DNA from: Lycorma delicatula
Lineage: Eukaryota; Arthropoda; Insecta; Hemiptera; Fulgoridae
Length of the DNA: 64,000 nucleotides
Assembly (NCBI RefSeq): GCF_047948215.1
Contig: NC_134456.1
Coordinates: 62,887,529 to 62,951,528, forward strand
Direction of reading: 5' to 3'
A program made the translations under genes and the position numbers. The notes below the pieces were generated by a model. It made no database searches. It was not told the DNA's origin and saw nothing but the letters and a program-made list of their open reading frames with translations. Shown here in pieces: positions 1 through 14,044 of this stretch (position 1 is its first letter; each line of letters begins with the position of its first letter).

Positions 1-2424
1 CTCTAAACAAGAGAGGCCGTATTTCGGTAGACCTTTATTTTTAAAGAAGGGGGTCCAAAAATATTAAGTTACACGGATATGTTTAGTGCACAAGTAAATA
101 TTTTGATTAATATCAGATAATATTGTTTTATGTAGCGTAACATACTTTTTCTTTTCTTTCTTATGTAAGTATGGAATAGTGCTCTATAAACCGCAAAAAA
201 TATGTCGCTCACTATGAATTTTATATGGCTCATCCGATATTGTATCTAAAATGTATCTGACTTTTTTGACGAAGATAAAATACCGCTAAAGATTTTTAAA
301 TTAAATTTCCCTGTAATTTATACTGAAGACCCCCTACGTAGACTACATTAACGGTCATGATAAGAAATCACTAATGATGCTCCTTTTTTGATGAGAATGT
401 CGCGTGTTATAATGTGCGTCTGGCTTTTAGAATGAAACATGTAGTACATGTGTATAATGTAATTCACGTTCCCGCATGTATGTGTGTGTACGCGCGTTTG
501 CGCACATCCCTGAATTATATGTCATTCGGATTAATCAGTTCTTATCTGTACCTTAGTAAGGATTCACAAAAAAAATTCCATAGGTGGAGACATGTATAAA
601 GCAGAGGTATGAGAGCGGCCTGAAAACTAACGTATTCTTTTTAACTCCTCGTTTCGCATTCGTATTTGGTGCCTCATTTTCGCTCGAACTATATTTTTCT
701 TATATTTTTGGTAAACGTTACTGGAACAAAAATTCAAATGAAATTATACGCTTTCTTCTTTTTTTTTACTGATTTTATGCGCTTCAATTTTTGTTTTATT
801 TCTGTATTTTTCTTGATAAACATAATTTATTTTCACTAAAAAAATGTTAGATAGTTTTAACCTTGAATATAACTAATAATTATGGGATATGATTTACGCT
901 TCAATCTTCCCTAAACGACACTGAATTTAAGAAAGTAAGACCATTACTATGGGTTCTTTACTTGCAAAGGTAGTAACCGTTCAGTGAGGTACACGGATGG
1001 ATTCACTTTTATGTCTTTAAGTATACATTTTTAGGTTATTTTAAAGTTTCCAGAGATAACTTAGAACAGATTAAAGATGTGCGTCCGTTTTCGGTTTTTA
1101 TAGATTAGCATTTTGTTGTAATTATGTGATTATAAATTTGTTGAGTTTTCAGTTCTATAATTTATGAAATTTCACTAGTAATGTTTTGAATAGTTTTAGG
1201 AAAGTTTAGCCTTTGTGAACTATCTATTATGTGTACAAATTAAAACTACGTTGTGTGCTGGACAATTTATTATTTTATCAGAGTTCGACCTATGTGTAAT
1301 TGAAATTGATCAGTCGGTTCTCTTTTAACTCGTTCATAAATATACTTCACATTAATAATTGTACTATATTATAAACATATAACTTTTATTGTTACTATTA
1401 CACTTGCTGCAGGGTGTCGAATGGGCGTGGTATATATGATAATGAAGGGTTGTATTCGCGGTGTTGTGTGGTGGGTGTTTGGTATCAGTTGCAGTGGTGG
1501 GTGTTTACTATGGAGTGGAGCTGTATTGATCGTGCATTCGACTTCGTATCAAGGTCAATGTTATATTGTCATTTGTCAAACCGCAGAATATAAAATAATA
1601 CAAATCTCTGTTTCATTACTTTACAATACATGTTGTATTTACCTCACATTAATCGTGATAAATGGAGGCTTAAATGATTAGTACGTTGAAATTTCTTTAT
1701 AGCTTAACTCGACTAATTGTAATTAAAATATAATTTCGTAACGTAGTTCTTTATGCGAAATTTTTATTTATATCAACCTGCTAACTGAATTTTATTTCAT
1801 TAAATTTAAAATATTGGAACTGTAAAACAGTTATTTCAAACGAATTTTCTTTATTTTCCTTTATATTATAGCTTCTTCTTTTTATAGCACTGTTGCTGCT
1901 TCAGTAGCACAGCAATAACGGGAAAGTAAATTTATCGACCAAACTTCTGAGTATCGAGGTATTTGCAAATGTCAATGTTTCAAGAACCCCTTAGTTAAAA
2001 AAATACAAGAAAAGTTATATATTTCCGCTACGTTAACATTTAATTTTAATTATTATCTCCGGGTAACAGATATTGTTCAAAAATGGTTCAAAACGTTACT
2101 ATATATTTGATGGGCATTCAATTTTAAACAAAATTAAAAAAAGGGACATGTGTAATTCTTATCGTTTGTTAATATCTTATCATAAAATTCGTATGTTTTC
2201 CCCTTGTATCATTAAATGATATATATTTAAATATTATTCCTAATTTACCTATACATTACAATCTCCTAATGAAAAACGGCGTATATATGTATTTTTTATT
2301 GATAGAAAGCAACATTTATTGCTTTGTTCTATTTGTCTCATAATCCAGTCAATAGGGATTTTTTTGTTAAAAAATTAGTAGAGTTCAGAAAGTACATGGG
2401 GTTGTAGATTGGTATAAGTATAAC
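1..2424. other. AT-rich non-coding DNA, nothing recognised
   Basis: Very AT-rich DNA with many homopolymer runs. The longest open frames (about 60-86 codons, for example 414-772 and 1421-1681 on the plus strand) have no motif I recognise and a composition expected by chance. I see no RNA gene and no clear repeat. Confidence 0.6.
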
Positions 2425-2885
2425 TTATTTATATGCGACTGGACAAAATTTCGGTAATTGGACAAAACGGCGGCCGTTCAAAGGTGGTGAAAATCAGTTT
2501 TTCAATTTTGTAGGCCAATGTAAACTTCCTAGGCGAAAACGTTCTAAATAAATGTCGTAAGCATTTGCAGTACCTATAATTTAAAGCCCTTAAACGTTGA
2601 ATTTCGTTAATTAGTTACTGCAAAAAAAGCAGAAAACCCGTTAAAAATGGCCGTTATTTTGCAAAGCCAAGATTTATTGCAAAAATAACTATTTTACTAT
2701 TTTTATTGTTTTAAAAGTTATAAACGTGTGGTAACTACATAAAAGCCGATTATACCTGAAGAAATACGTATAAGCTGATAGCGCGATAGTTATTTTTTCG
2801 AGCTACCGCAGTTTAAAAAGAATGGTCTCGATCCGTCCTAAATTCGCGGATATATAGCGATTTTTTTTGTACTCCGCCGATTTGA
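2425..2885. other. Unassigned block of higher complexity, possibly an old repeat
   Basis: This block differs from its surroundings: it has more CpG-containing words, a near-repeat of a 'gacaaaa' phrase at 2441-2468, and fewer homopolymers until about 2870. No open frame or clean terminal repeat is visible. The texture resembles the interior of an old transposon, but there is no second copy in the window to support that. Confidence 0.25.
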
Positions 2886-3922
2886 AGTTATGTTGCTTGT
2901 ATGTATGTAGTATTGCTACATATGTAATCTTGCTTGTAGTATATTGCTTGATTCAGATTGGGTACGTACTGTTCTGTGGTTTTTTTAACTCCTATTAAAA
3001 TAGACGAAATAATGTAGTTACAATATATACGTGTAAAATATATATATGTTAATTGTAACAAGCAAATAGTCCTGGTTCAGTTCTTGCTTGGATCACCATT
3101 TTTTAAATTAATCATTATTTAATCTCATTCATTTGTAGAAACTTAATTTTTTTATGAATTATCCTTTAAATAAAATGAATTTGTTATAAAGATTTCTGGA
3201 GTTAATTATCCAATTTTTACAGTTCCGGATTCATTTCTCTCTCTTCCTTGTGTGGGTTTATATTCTTGAATTTCAGGTATGAAAAACAAGAAGTACGGTA
3301 GTTCATAAAAAAAGGATGAGCTGTACTCCCTGGATCTACGAAAATATATCTTTTAAGTTTGAACATTTCTATAAAGTTATATTCTCTTTGTTAAAGTGTA
3401 CATTTGTAAATTCATGTTCCATAAATTACTTTAAATAAGAACGCTATTTTTAAGGGGAAAACATCCAAAATAAAATTTGATAGAACTGTTATTACTCACT
3501 ACAAAAAAAAAAAAAACTTGTGTAGTATTTCAAATGTCTCCATTTTTCTATTTGGTTTTCTGTGACGTCAGTTCAAATTATAATCAAATTATATGAATGT
3601 CTATTTAACTTACTTTATTAAGATTTAATTGCATTAAATCACTGAATACTTATGTTCCCATTTTTCCTGCAATTCCAGTTTAATTTGCTTTTCCCAAGTT
3701 TTTATTTTATTAACTTCATTTACTTATCATTGTTTTTTAGGAGAATTATACCGTAGTATCAGTAATCAACAGGTATTTAACTTATGTATTAATGCATTTT
3801 TGTTTCATTAGTTTTTACTATTAAGGCTGACTTACTTGAGCTGTGTAGCAGTGATTTGAAATAACCAATCTTATGTTCTAAAATATGGTGATTTGATAAG
3901 TTGTGTCAGTTTTTTGTTGTTA

Positions 3923-3924
<2 letters not shown>

Positions 3925-3988
<64 letters not shown>
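3925..3988. repeat. (TA)n microsatellite
   Basis: An almost pure TA dinucleotide tract of about 64 bp. DNA on both sides (2890-3924 and 3989-4200) is AT-rich and has no recognisable feature. Confidence 0.95.
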
Positions 3989-3990
<2 letters not shown>

Positions 3991-4203
3991 ATTGTATATA
4001 AAATAAGCGATGTGTAACTTTAAAAAAAAAAATCAGATTTGTTCCGCTAATTTTATTGTCCGTAATGTAACTTAACGTAAGTTAAACGAAAAAGGAAAAA
4101 TAAATTCACTTGATGAAGTGTTATTCTCAACAGTTCCGGTAAATTCTCAATATTTATATCTTTTAAAATATTATTTTGCTTTCTAAACTTTATTTCGTCG
4201 TTG

Positions 4204-4972
4204 TTTTTTCCCGCTGAATCTAAGGAACCCCAATTACGGGCGGAATGGAGTGTCGGAATCGCTAACAGGTTCCGCTACATGTTATTCAGAGAGCGTATGT
4301 GTCCCTGCGCCCTACTGACCAAATCTCATATCTCGCTGATCTCCCCTCCTGGGGTCGGCTTCACAATTAAGCATTACACGTCCCCGGGAAGTGCCTTTGG
4401 GTTAGAGGGATCCAGTGTCCCCTTGCTTCATCACCGACGCCCATCCACGCAGGTACGGAGAACGACGGCTCCGCAGAGAGTTGTGTTTACCCTCCGACCT
4501 TCTGACCGTGTTCTTCCCCCTCAGTCTGAGGACTTTGTATTGTGTTACTCTCTAGAAGATCCACCTGGAAGGATCCATCAGTTCCTCTCTTCTCGGACTT
4601 TGGTTTGCAGGACCCCCTGCCACGAATCCTGCGACTGTTTCAAAGTGGTACTGTCTTTTCAACATATGTCTGTTATGTCATATCATAATCTGTTCCGTGA
4701 CTGCAACGCAGTGTCGATGTTCCTCCTCCCATCTCGAGCACTGAAAAATGACGTGTTCAGAGTGTCAAGTTCTTGGTAGTATGGGCACAGAGGATCCTCC
4801 GTCCTTCCCCTTCCATGTAGATCGGAGCGGAAGGCCCCGTGTCTGGAATAAAGATGCGTTCACCTGCCCGTATTGGATGCATCCACCTGGCCTGCTAGTC
4901 TCTGTCGACAGCCGCTCTTATCTCCTCCGTAGGCTATCCGTGACAACTCTTCGTACTAGCCTTTATTAACTA
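4204..4972 (-). mobile_element. Decayed 3' end of an R1-like non-LTR retrotransposon (copy 1)
   Basis: This is a GC-rich island in AT-rich DNA. Its left part (about 4213-4545) aligns by eye with 59294-59635, which is the 3' UTR of the RT-bearing element at 59-61 kb. Shared landmarks in order include 'gagtgtcgga', 'ctggggtcgg', 'gtgccttt', 'tcatcaccg' and 'cccatcc'. Read on the minus strand, about 4800-4700 still encodes the C-terminal zinc-finger tail of the second ORF (EHVIFQCSRW) next to an in-frame stop, matching the finger of copy 2. A T-run at 4204-4209 would be the remnant of the poly(A) tail. The element is 5' truncated near 4972 and has several stops and frame changes. The minus-strand orientation is inferred from the finger and the tail. 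The long plus-strand frame at 4201-4779 is a shadow of the GC-rich sequence and not a gene. Confidence 0.75.
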
Positions 4973-7900
4973 CTGCATTGGTGGTGTACCTGTATTTCAA
5001 GTAAAACTGCTTAGAATTTGGCTTTCAACAGTTAAAAGAAAGAGAATAATCACTTCACTTAACCGTAGAATACAGTACAAATCTCGAACTTTTTCGTTCA
5101 GCTGTTTCGCTTTCAAGTGACAGTTATATTTTCTTACAGAAGGTCAAGATTTCCAGCCGTTTTTATGATTTGAATTTTCATCGTGTTTTCGGTTTATAAT
5201 AGTTTCATTGCAAAAATATATCCTCTATTTTAAGTTATTACCTAAATAGAATTTGAAAAAAGGCAACCTTTTATTTCTGTTAAATACTTAACAGAAATTA
5301 AAACATAAATTAATTTTTAATTATACTCGGATTAATTTTTTCTGTTATCTTGTTATCGATGTTATGGAACGTTGAATCAGCATTACGAAATAATACATAA
5401 AAATCTATTTTTTCCCTCTTCTGGTAAAGCAATTTCATTTTTTTCTCTTCCCTCTGTGATAAAATTATGGTACATATAATAACTTTTAAGTGTTAGTATT
5501 TTTCTTTCATTACGTATTAATGGATACTTTACATAACTTAATTTTTTTTTTGTAATTAACATTCAGACAATTTATGTAAAGTTTTATGAAACATCCCAGT
5601 TTTAAAATTTTTAATCATTATATAAGACTGATTTATTACATAACTTTAAACATAACAAAATATACTCGTAAAACCGTGTGAGGGAACGAACGCTCAAGGC
5701 AGTTCAGTTATAAATCATTTTATACCCATGAATAAGAATTAGTGTTGGCGAATATTATTTTGACATATATATTTTATCAAAGAATATGTAATTTTATATG
5801 TACACAATTTATATTGCGTTTCTGGCTTATTTATTAGGTGGCAATGATAGGTGAATAGATTGGTAGTTCAAAAATAAGTATGTTAAAATAAGAAATACGT
5901 AGTGAACAGATTATCTGCATTGGAGAAAACGTCTAAGAAGTTTTATTTCTGATGTTATTGGCTTAAATAACATACGGAGGCGTGTTTTTTTTATTATACC
6001 TTGCGGAAAAGTGGCAGGGAAATTAACAGAAACGATTATCATGTGATCACTATTACATGAAAGTAAATAATACAATCATTCCTCAAAACATCCTTCGGTT
6101 GAATGGTTAGAATCTTTTTTTTTTCTTAGTAGATCAGGTTTTAATTCCAGTTAATTGTATAGTTAAATTATTTGAGTGGTGAATCCCCTCATTTTTTATG
6201 TACTTTAGTTTTTATTAAATTTTTAAGGTTTAGTTAACAAGACTGTCAGAATCGTTGACCGGTCTAGAGGAGACTCATTAAAGAGAATAAAGGTTACAAC
6301 CTATTATTATTTGGTGAATTTTTCTGTTCCTTTTTGTCGGTATATAAAATTTTATGAATACCACGTAACCTATTATTTGTACCATTATGGTCCGTGACGT
6401 ATTTCTTGCATATATTTACATATTTCTGTATCGAAATGTGTGATTTATACTTTTTTTTTAATGTAAAATATTCCTTGGGAGACATAAAAAAACATTTTAC
6501 GCCTTGTTGTCCAAATACAGCGGTTCTTTTGCATTATTGAGAATGTTATTAGGGAATTGCTGTTGTAATATTCATGGTTTTGTATCTTCCCTAGTAGAGT
6601 ACGAATGAGGTGAGGGGTTAAGGTACGTAATATTTTTTCAAGTTTTTTTAAACGGTTGCACTTTGCTAGGTAGGTTACACTTCGCGCAAACATTCATGGA
6701 CTCCCTCTTCAATTGCCTCTCCTATAATATCTTCTCGTAGCACATTCATATATGTTCTGTTCTCACATACTGATGACCGTATAATCATGTACTGTTATTC
6801 GTACCTCATATGCTATAACGTATATTAAAATTTACTATTGACGGCATATTTATGTCCCTATTATTACCTTTAGATGAGCACCTTATATTCTTTATTTGTC
6901 TTGTTTATTCTAAATAGAATGTAATAGGTTTCGAACTATTTTGTACTGCGTATTAAATAATTATTGACCGCTTTTTATTTGTTTTTCCTGAATATAACAT
7001 TTCATCGTATTACAAACTAACTGTTATTATCAAGAGACAAGATAAACATTTACCATGAATTTGTAAAAAATTTCCACCATTTAGAACATTTTTTAATATC
7101 ATAATATAAACAATTACTTAAGTCTGATTTTTTTGGATTAAATTCTTAAATAAAATATTGTTTGATGAAATATTATTACACTTATGTAAACCTTCAAAAA
7201 GGCCTATTCGAAGAACGAAAATGATTTAATTGTAAATAAACCATCTAGATATAATTCTCTTATATTATTAGATAAAATAAATACACAAAAATATGATTGT
7301 TATACATTGTTCTCTTTATTATTTATTGACTGTGACATTTTTAGATAAGTCCATAGATGTCGACGTATTTCATCGAATTTTTTTAATATAATTTTTATAC
7401 ATGTATTTTGATATTCTGGGATTTTTTTGTGCGAAAATATTCTTTATTATTATTATGAAATCTGTTATAAAAAATAACTTATTCATGTAACCGACGTTAA
7501 CTTAAATTTAAAAATGTCGCTAGTATTTGATATAATCGAAAAAAGTATTGTTACGTAATACATTTAACCTTTAACACGTTGACCGATCGATATTGACTTT
7601 GCGGAGAATACGTAATGAAGTAACTCTTTGTTCTGTTCCCTCGATAAAAAATGAATAATCTTCATTTGTTTTGTATTGTATTGTTTGTTATGGTAATACG
7701 GTATTCTAAATGTTAACGCGTAACAATGTGATAATACATATTATATTCAAATAGTTATTACACACGATGAAACAATACTATAAAAGTTATCTTTTTACAG
7801 AGCTGTATTATCTTGTTTTTAATGAGTGTATTATGATGTTAAATATGTGTTTTGTTAAAATTTTCCGTTTAATGGATTAATTTTTTTATATTACGAAGAA

Positions 7901-8267
7901 GCATTTTATTTATCTATTTTATGTGTTTTCTATAACGTAATATGTTGTAATATTGCGTTACTTATAGAGTTGTACCGTATTTTTTCGACAGTATTACCGT
8001 ATACTTAATATTTGTATGAATAATTTTTTTTGTCGTAGTCTATTTTATAAGTCGGTCAGCAGTATTTGATTGTCTGATGGTATTATTAACCATGGTTCTG
8101 CGGGATTTAAAAGGCATTCAGCTACTACTGCATTTTCCCTAATTCTTTTTTCTTCTTTTTGAAAACTGAAAAAAAAAATATAAGCGATAAAATTAATATA
8201 TTTGATCGTAAAAATGTATAACTAAACCGTATGTTATCATTTTGAAAACTAGTACTATTTGTAAGTA
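4973..8267. other. AT-rich non-coding DNA, nothing recognised
   Basis: AT-rich sequence with short unrelated open frames (for example minus 6445-6693, 82 codons with no motif). A weak tRNA-like stretch at about 6090-6155 is listed among the rejected items. Confidence 0.55.
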
Positions 8268-8420
8268 TTACAGTGGTAGCGTCTCGTCCTTTCATCCGAA
8301 GGTCCCGGGTTCGAATCCCGGTCAGGCATGGCATTTTCACACACGCTACAAATCATTCATCTCATCCTCTAAAGCAATACCTGGTCTCGGAGGTTAAACA
8401 AAGATAAAAAAAGAAAAAAA
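8268..8420 (+). mobile_element. tRNA-derived SINE, family 1, 5' truncated
   Basis: The head keeps part of a box A-like element (cagtggtagcgtctcg, from 8271) and a perfect box B (ggttcgaatcc, about 8308-8318). It is followed by a tRNA-unrelated body, the shared tail phrase ending in 'ggaggttaaaca', and an A-rich tail at 8399-8420. The sequence is closely similar to the minus-strand copy at 29682-29835, which has a complete TSD. The head lacks the first bases of the family, so this copy is slightly truncated or decayed at the 5' end. No convincing TSD is visible. RNA polymerase III promoter boxes and an A-rich end without a coding frame are standard SINE hallmarks. Confidence 0.88.
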
Positions 8421-10229
8421 GTAGTTTAAATATTACATTTTGTAATATTTCGACAATTATATGCTTAGATATTGTAGCGAGGATCTGTGTTACATAGGTC
8501 GGCTTTTTGTCGCTCTAGCTTTATTTATCCGTTCATTTATTTTTTCATAATAGGAACTTTCTTATTCCTCTTCTAAAACTTAAGAAGAAAATAAACAGAG
8601 CCATTTATATTCAATATGATGGATGGGTAATATAATTGAAATTATGTGTGGGTGGAAAAATATTAACTATCTGATTTCTAAGAGGTTCAGATAGCGAAAA
8701 TTTATCTAATTCTATTTTAAACATTTTTAATCTAACAGTAAAATCTTAAGTATATTTTTAACCATTGTTTCTAAAACAACATCAACGAGGAATAAAGTTT
8801 CTCGATTAATACGTATTTTTTTGACGATTGTAACAATGTAATTAAACGCATCATTAATAAAGAAAATAACAGCTGATCAAGAAAACTAAGTATTATTTCT
8901 TATAATCTTATAATAATATTTATAACTTATTAAAAATGTGAAACATATCACTAACAAGAAAAATTGAAATATGTTTTAATAAAATTACGTGATTAATGAG
9001 GAAGAATCATACAAAATTTGTAAAACAACGACGTAATAGTTATATGTATGGCTACAAAACACACAACAAACAATGGTTGTAAATCAATCATAAAATATAG
9101 TATTTAAATACTTAGATTTTTTATTGAAAACCCTTTTGAAGTTCCAATTTTAAGTTAAAACAAAAATTATTACTATATTTAATTTGTTTAGTGTATACGA
9201 AGTATAGCTGGTAAAAATGGATATACTTACCTTTAAAATAATACCTTTTAAATTTGTATCAAAACATTTATTACAATAATGTTGTCAGGGTAACCCACCT
9301 TCTTTTTTATATTTGTGTAAGGTTCATGACAGAAAGTATTTTAGTTATCTACAGCTGCTTTCTTGGTAAAAATCAAATTAATTTTTCTTATAAACTGAGT
9401 TTACAGTTCTTTGGGTCTTAAAATGTATTATTATTAATAATTACATTAATTATTTTTATAGATGTTTAATTTTGTAAATTGTACATGTATATAATTAATT
9501 TTAAAAAAATATTTTATATATATATATATAGACTATTGAAAAATGAAACCATTAAATAATTATTGTGTTTTGTATATATATAAAATAAATTTTTTATAAA
9601 TATTTCCAAATTTAATTAAATGTACTACGAATGATAGAAATTTCTACAGGAATATTGTATTAAACTTTTATCTTTCTGGCTAAGTTGGGAAATTGTGTGA
9701 AACTTGTAAAATTGTAAAACTTTAAAGTTTTATTTTCTTCTTTATTTTATCTAGTATATCTTGTTAATTAATAAAAACTTTTTCTTAAGTTAAATTTGAT
9801 GTTTCCTTTCAGTGATGTGAATTTTTTTATTTTTGTTTGTTCATTCTTCTACAGTTTTCTTAATCCTGGTTTTTATTTTTAGTTTTTACTTTTTATTTTA
9901 TTCTGTTTTACATAGTTTACATTAAATCTGGCATTTCTTCAGTTCAGTTAGAATTGTGTTTTAGTTAAAAATATATACAATTTCTAATTATTATAATAAC
10001 TAACGGGTATGTACTGTACGGTATAACCAGATTTATATGTTAAAAACTTCTCCACCCTCAAAATATATTCAAAAAATATTCCGTTGACTCTTAGAAAGTT
10101 TATTTTAAAGTAACTTTTATTAATTAAAATTAGCTTGGGTAACTCATTGAAGAGGCATAAGAAGTTCATTAAAATCAGTTGTACTGTTTATTTAAGAAAT
10201 CTATTCCAAAATTGATTTCATCCAATTGG
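8421..10229. other. AT-rich non-coding DNA, nothing recognised
   Basis: Extreme AT content with short (TA)n stretches (about 9515-9530). No open frame, RNA gene or repeat pair supported by the sequence. Confidence 0.6.
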
Positions 10230-10770
10230 CTGTTAAAAATAAGCAAGTTTCCTTAGAAAAACGTCTCGTGCACGGTAGTAGCAGTCAGTTTTGCAATTTA
10301 CCTTGATATCGGCCATCTGCATCTTTTTCATCACTCGTCAATCTATCGTCTAGCACGATCGATATAACAGCACGTTCAGTTAACACCATGTTCATGGAAT
10401 AAATCGAAAGATTCAGACAGAAGTATCGAATCGATCCAAAAAAATTTGAAACCATTAGCGTGGCTGGTCACAAAGAATTTTACGTTATAATGCTCGATCC
10501 ACGACACAGATCTCACAAAGGCATTTCATTGAATTTTTTTAGATAGGAGTATTTTGACCTTTTTATGTACCTAACTTAGTGTTGAGAGATTTCCATGTTT
10601 TACCTAAATTAAGTACTGGCTGGTGGTTATCCATCGCTTTTAAACCGATGGGAAATTACGAACTAGTTGGGTATCCAGGTGATGGAGTTTTTCAGCGAGG
10701 TTCCGTGTGAAAGCTGAAGTTTCGCTAACTTCCTGAATGTTGATGACGACTATGTAAATAAGGCTTTTGT
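10230..10770. other. Unassigned complex block, possibly old coding remnant
   Basis: Complexity and GC are higher than in the neighbours. One plus-strand frame at about 10395-10540 reads for some 45 codons with a single internal stop (phrases such as IERFRQKYRIDPKKF and ISVAGHKEFYV). I cannot place it in a family, and it could be chance. No terminal repeats are visible. Confidence 0.25.
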
Positions 10771-11083
10771 AAAGGATGTTTATGAAAGTAGGATGCTTTT
10801 GTAAATTGTTGTAAAAGATTCAATTTTGGAAAATATTCCTTGTTAAATGCCATACATTCGATTTGCTTTCATCATCATTTATTGCTGTTTGTGATGTTTT
10901 CTGGAGTTAATCTCCACTCTAGTTAATCGTACAATTTTCTCTTAGTTTATTCAGATTCTGTTTTTTGGTCCAAAATTTTCTCTGTCTTTAATATTCCTCT
11001 TCTTATTTTTTCCCCCTTTAACATGCTATTCATTTTCAAAACGTTTCCAATTTTTCGTTCCATTAATCAAGTTTCATCAAATT

Positions 11084-11265
11084 CCTTCCTCTAATTTTTT
11101 AAGAACCATTCGTAACACCGTCGATCCATATAACCTTTTACATCCCTGTTTTTGTAAACATAGGTCAAATGCCTTCCTCTAATTTTTTAAAAACTATTCG
11201 TAACACCGTCGATCCATATAACCTTTTACATCCCTGTTTTTGTAAACATAGGTCAAATGCCTTCA
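11084..11265. repeat. Tandem duplication, two 88-bp units
   Basis: Unit 1 runs from 11084 to 11171 and unit 2 from 11172 to 11259, followed by 5 bases of a third unit. The units differ at only two positions (g/a and c/t near the start of each), about 98% identity, so the duplication is recent. No coding frame is evident. Confidence 0.95.
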
Positions 11266-14044
11266 GATTCTCTTTGTTTCTTATACAACTTTTTTGTCTC
11301 TGACAATGTAGCATTACACTTGTCACACAGCAGTTAACCGATTTCTAATTATATTTAAAAACATTTTATGAATATGCAAATTTAATTAGATATGGTATGT
11401 TCTTTTACCATACCCATCTCTGTTATCATTATACCTTCATCTTCATTTGTTTGTCAACCATGTTCCAAAAAATTTGTACTGTTTTATTAACTGCTCTATG
11501 ATCTTCACAATCACATAATTCCATTTACAGAAATAATCAACTTAAACCCGTTTCTAACCGTAGATCCAGAAAATTTTACACCGGCAAACCCAGTAAGAAA
11601 ACCGCCAATTATTCAACCAGAATGATATTTTTTAGTCGCGTATCTAGTTCTACGATCTATTCCTAAAAAAACTAAGTGAAGTAATTGCACTAATTCTAAT
11701 TTTGCAAAAAAGTAAATTTAAAAAATAAAAGTAAAAAGGTAATTTAAAAAGTAAAAGTAAATTTATTGCTGTGACTGAATTAAACAGAAAAACGATCAAT
11801 GTTACTGATTAATCTTCGAATCATTACGAAGGCCTATTCAGTTAGTGTATTATAATTAAAATTTACAATTAAAAATTTATTTATTTAGAATTTTCTATGT
11901 GAACACTTGAGGGCCTCGATCAATCAATAAAATTTATTTTTTTTAGCCTAAATCTCTTGCCAATGTGTGAATTTAGAAACATCTGGTGGTTTTTATTTAC
12001 AAATTATTTAAATTTAACTCAGAAAATAAAGGTTAAATGTTTAAGAGTTATACGATTATTTTAATTTCCATAAAAAAGATTATTTGAGATAAATGCGTGG
12101 TTAAATGTAAAAATGTAAATTTAATACATCCAGGCACTGTATTTTTTTTTATTAGACATATTTGACCGGTTTGATGCTATTCTTTATTTAATTTTATTTT
12201 GTAATGGTCTTTTTTTATTCGAAATCCCTGTTTTATTTATTTTAGTATTATTCTTTTATTGTAGTTTTACCCTTTATATTTTTTGTTATAGGAACTCTTT
12301 AAACCTGAATGGATTAATGTAAGGCGAACCTAGCACTTCTGTTAATAATATTCTGATTCTAATATATTCTACTGTATAATCCTAAACATTTTCACTTCAT
12401 ACTAAATCAACATACCAAGTTCTTGAGATTTTCTGTAACACCATATCTTAAAAGTCTAATTCTATTTAATGCTTCGTCTTTGTGGATTTCCTGTTGTATA
12501 TCAAACAAATAAAATACTTCATAGGTATTTATAAGCATTTTTGTACATGTAAAATATATATCTGTTAATAAAATTCTTTTTGGGTTGGCAGTTTTCCTAT
12601 TTTGTTTTTTACTTTCTTCTAATATATCTTTGACTTCTTCCATTCTTTTTAATTTTATTTTATCATTAGAATTAAAATGCCCGTGTATGTGTGTATGTAT
12701 ATTATTCTTTCCTACTAATATATTTTGTTCTTCAACCGTAACAGTAAACTTTTTAATTTTTTTTTATCATATTTCATCAGATTTATTTGCAAACTAAACG
12801 TCTCTTTTAGCTTATTTAATTATTTCTTCTCAAACATTTTTAGATTCTGTTTGGAAACAATGCAATCAGAAAATCTTAACGTTTGTATTTTCTTCCTTGA
12901 ATAGTTTTTCCGCTCATTTTTTGTAATTGCTTCTTCTATATTCAAATTATAAAGGAACAGAGATCTACTACGTCATTTTCTCATTCCTTTCTGGTTTGGA
13001 GCTTCTCTTTCTTCGTCATAGTTCGGATTCTTGTTTAAATTGTAAATAACATTCTCTGTATTTTATAACTAGATTTTCTCTCTAATTTTAGACATTTTAT
13101 CTCATTCCAGATTATCAAAAAACAACTTTAAATTCTATCTAGTAATTACGTTTACGTATTATTTAATCGCTTTGCGCTTTGCGATGGAACTGCGAAATTT
13201 ATGCTCATTATTCTTGTAAAAGTAATTCTAAATTATTTTTTATGTTAATGCTTTTTATATTTTGATTAACATTATGAGCTCTTTCTAATTTATTTTATGT
13301 AGCATATTTTTATTATCGGAAGTAGAAAGGATAATAAATTATATTTGCTTTTGTTTTAAATTTAAATAAACTATTATAAAAAATGTGCGCATTAACTAGC
13401 ATTCATAAATCCGCATTCTTTTTTGCATTCGCCTTTCATGTATAAATTTTTGTACTATAATAGTCTTAAAATATAAATATAATTTTTTTCACTTGAAACA
13501 ACAGTAATTTCATTCATTCTTTAAAGATAATCAAATAAAAAATTTACATAAAATATTCTTCCGTTAGTTGAAAAAAGTTAGGTCATCGGGTAGAAGTAAA
13601 ACCTGTTATGTAGAATTTGTGTTGCGCGGTCGCATTATTAACATCACGTAAAGGAGTCAAGTGTTTTAGCTTTGTTTCGCATTATATATGTATACTATAT
13701 TTGTTTTACGGTTCCTGAATTTTTTAAACGTATGTAACTTGAGTATGGAGTGATAGGGATAAAATATGATCCCAGTATTTTTGTTTGTCGTAGGTTAGGT
13801 ATTGTATAAAAGAGTACAAAAGAAAATATTCGTGTATTATTTTTTCTGCGTAAATAAAAAACCAGCCAGGTCATTTATTTCGCCGTAAAAATTATAAAGA
13901 GGAATGCTCGGATTATAATTTACGAAACTAATGTATTTATTGTCTAGTAAACATTTAAGATATTACATCGCTGATATCTGTCAACCGCATAATATATTTA
14001 TTACCGTAGATTTGCTCCTTGTTGTTCAACGTTTCCGTTAAATC
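11266..14044. other. AT-rich non-coding DNA with weak coding-like traces
   Basis: Mostly low-complexity AT-rich DNA. A minus-strand frame at 12407-12643 (78 codons, lysine- and glutamate-rich start) and a minus-strand stretch at about 12950-13060 look slightly protein-like, in the style of old LINE remnants. Neither has a motif that I can name. Confidence 0.4.

Noticed and set aside
4201..4779. 192-codon plus-strand open frame
   Set aside because: It lies opposite the decayed R1-like 3' end. The parallel plus-strand frame over the homologous region at 59295-59690 has an unrelated protein sequence, so neither is conserved as a protein.
6085..6160. Possible tRNA-like head (ggttgaatggttag ... 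caggttttaattcc)
   Set aside because: Box A and box B are too degenerate, the anticodon arm is not formed, and no SINE body follows.
8270..8340. True tRNA gene
   Set aside because: Box B is perfect, but the 5' half is incomplete, acceptor strands do not pair, and the sequence continues into a SINE body and A-rich tail shared with other copies.
8125..8340. 71-codon minus frame containing GIRTRDLRMKGRDATT
   Set aside because: It is the antisense reading of the SINE box B region, a frequent false protein in insect annotations.
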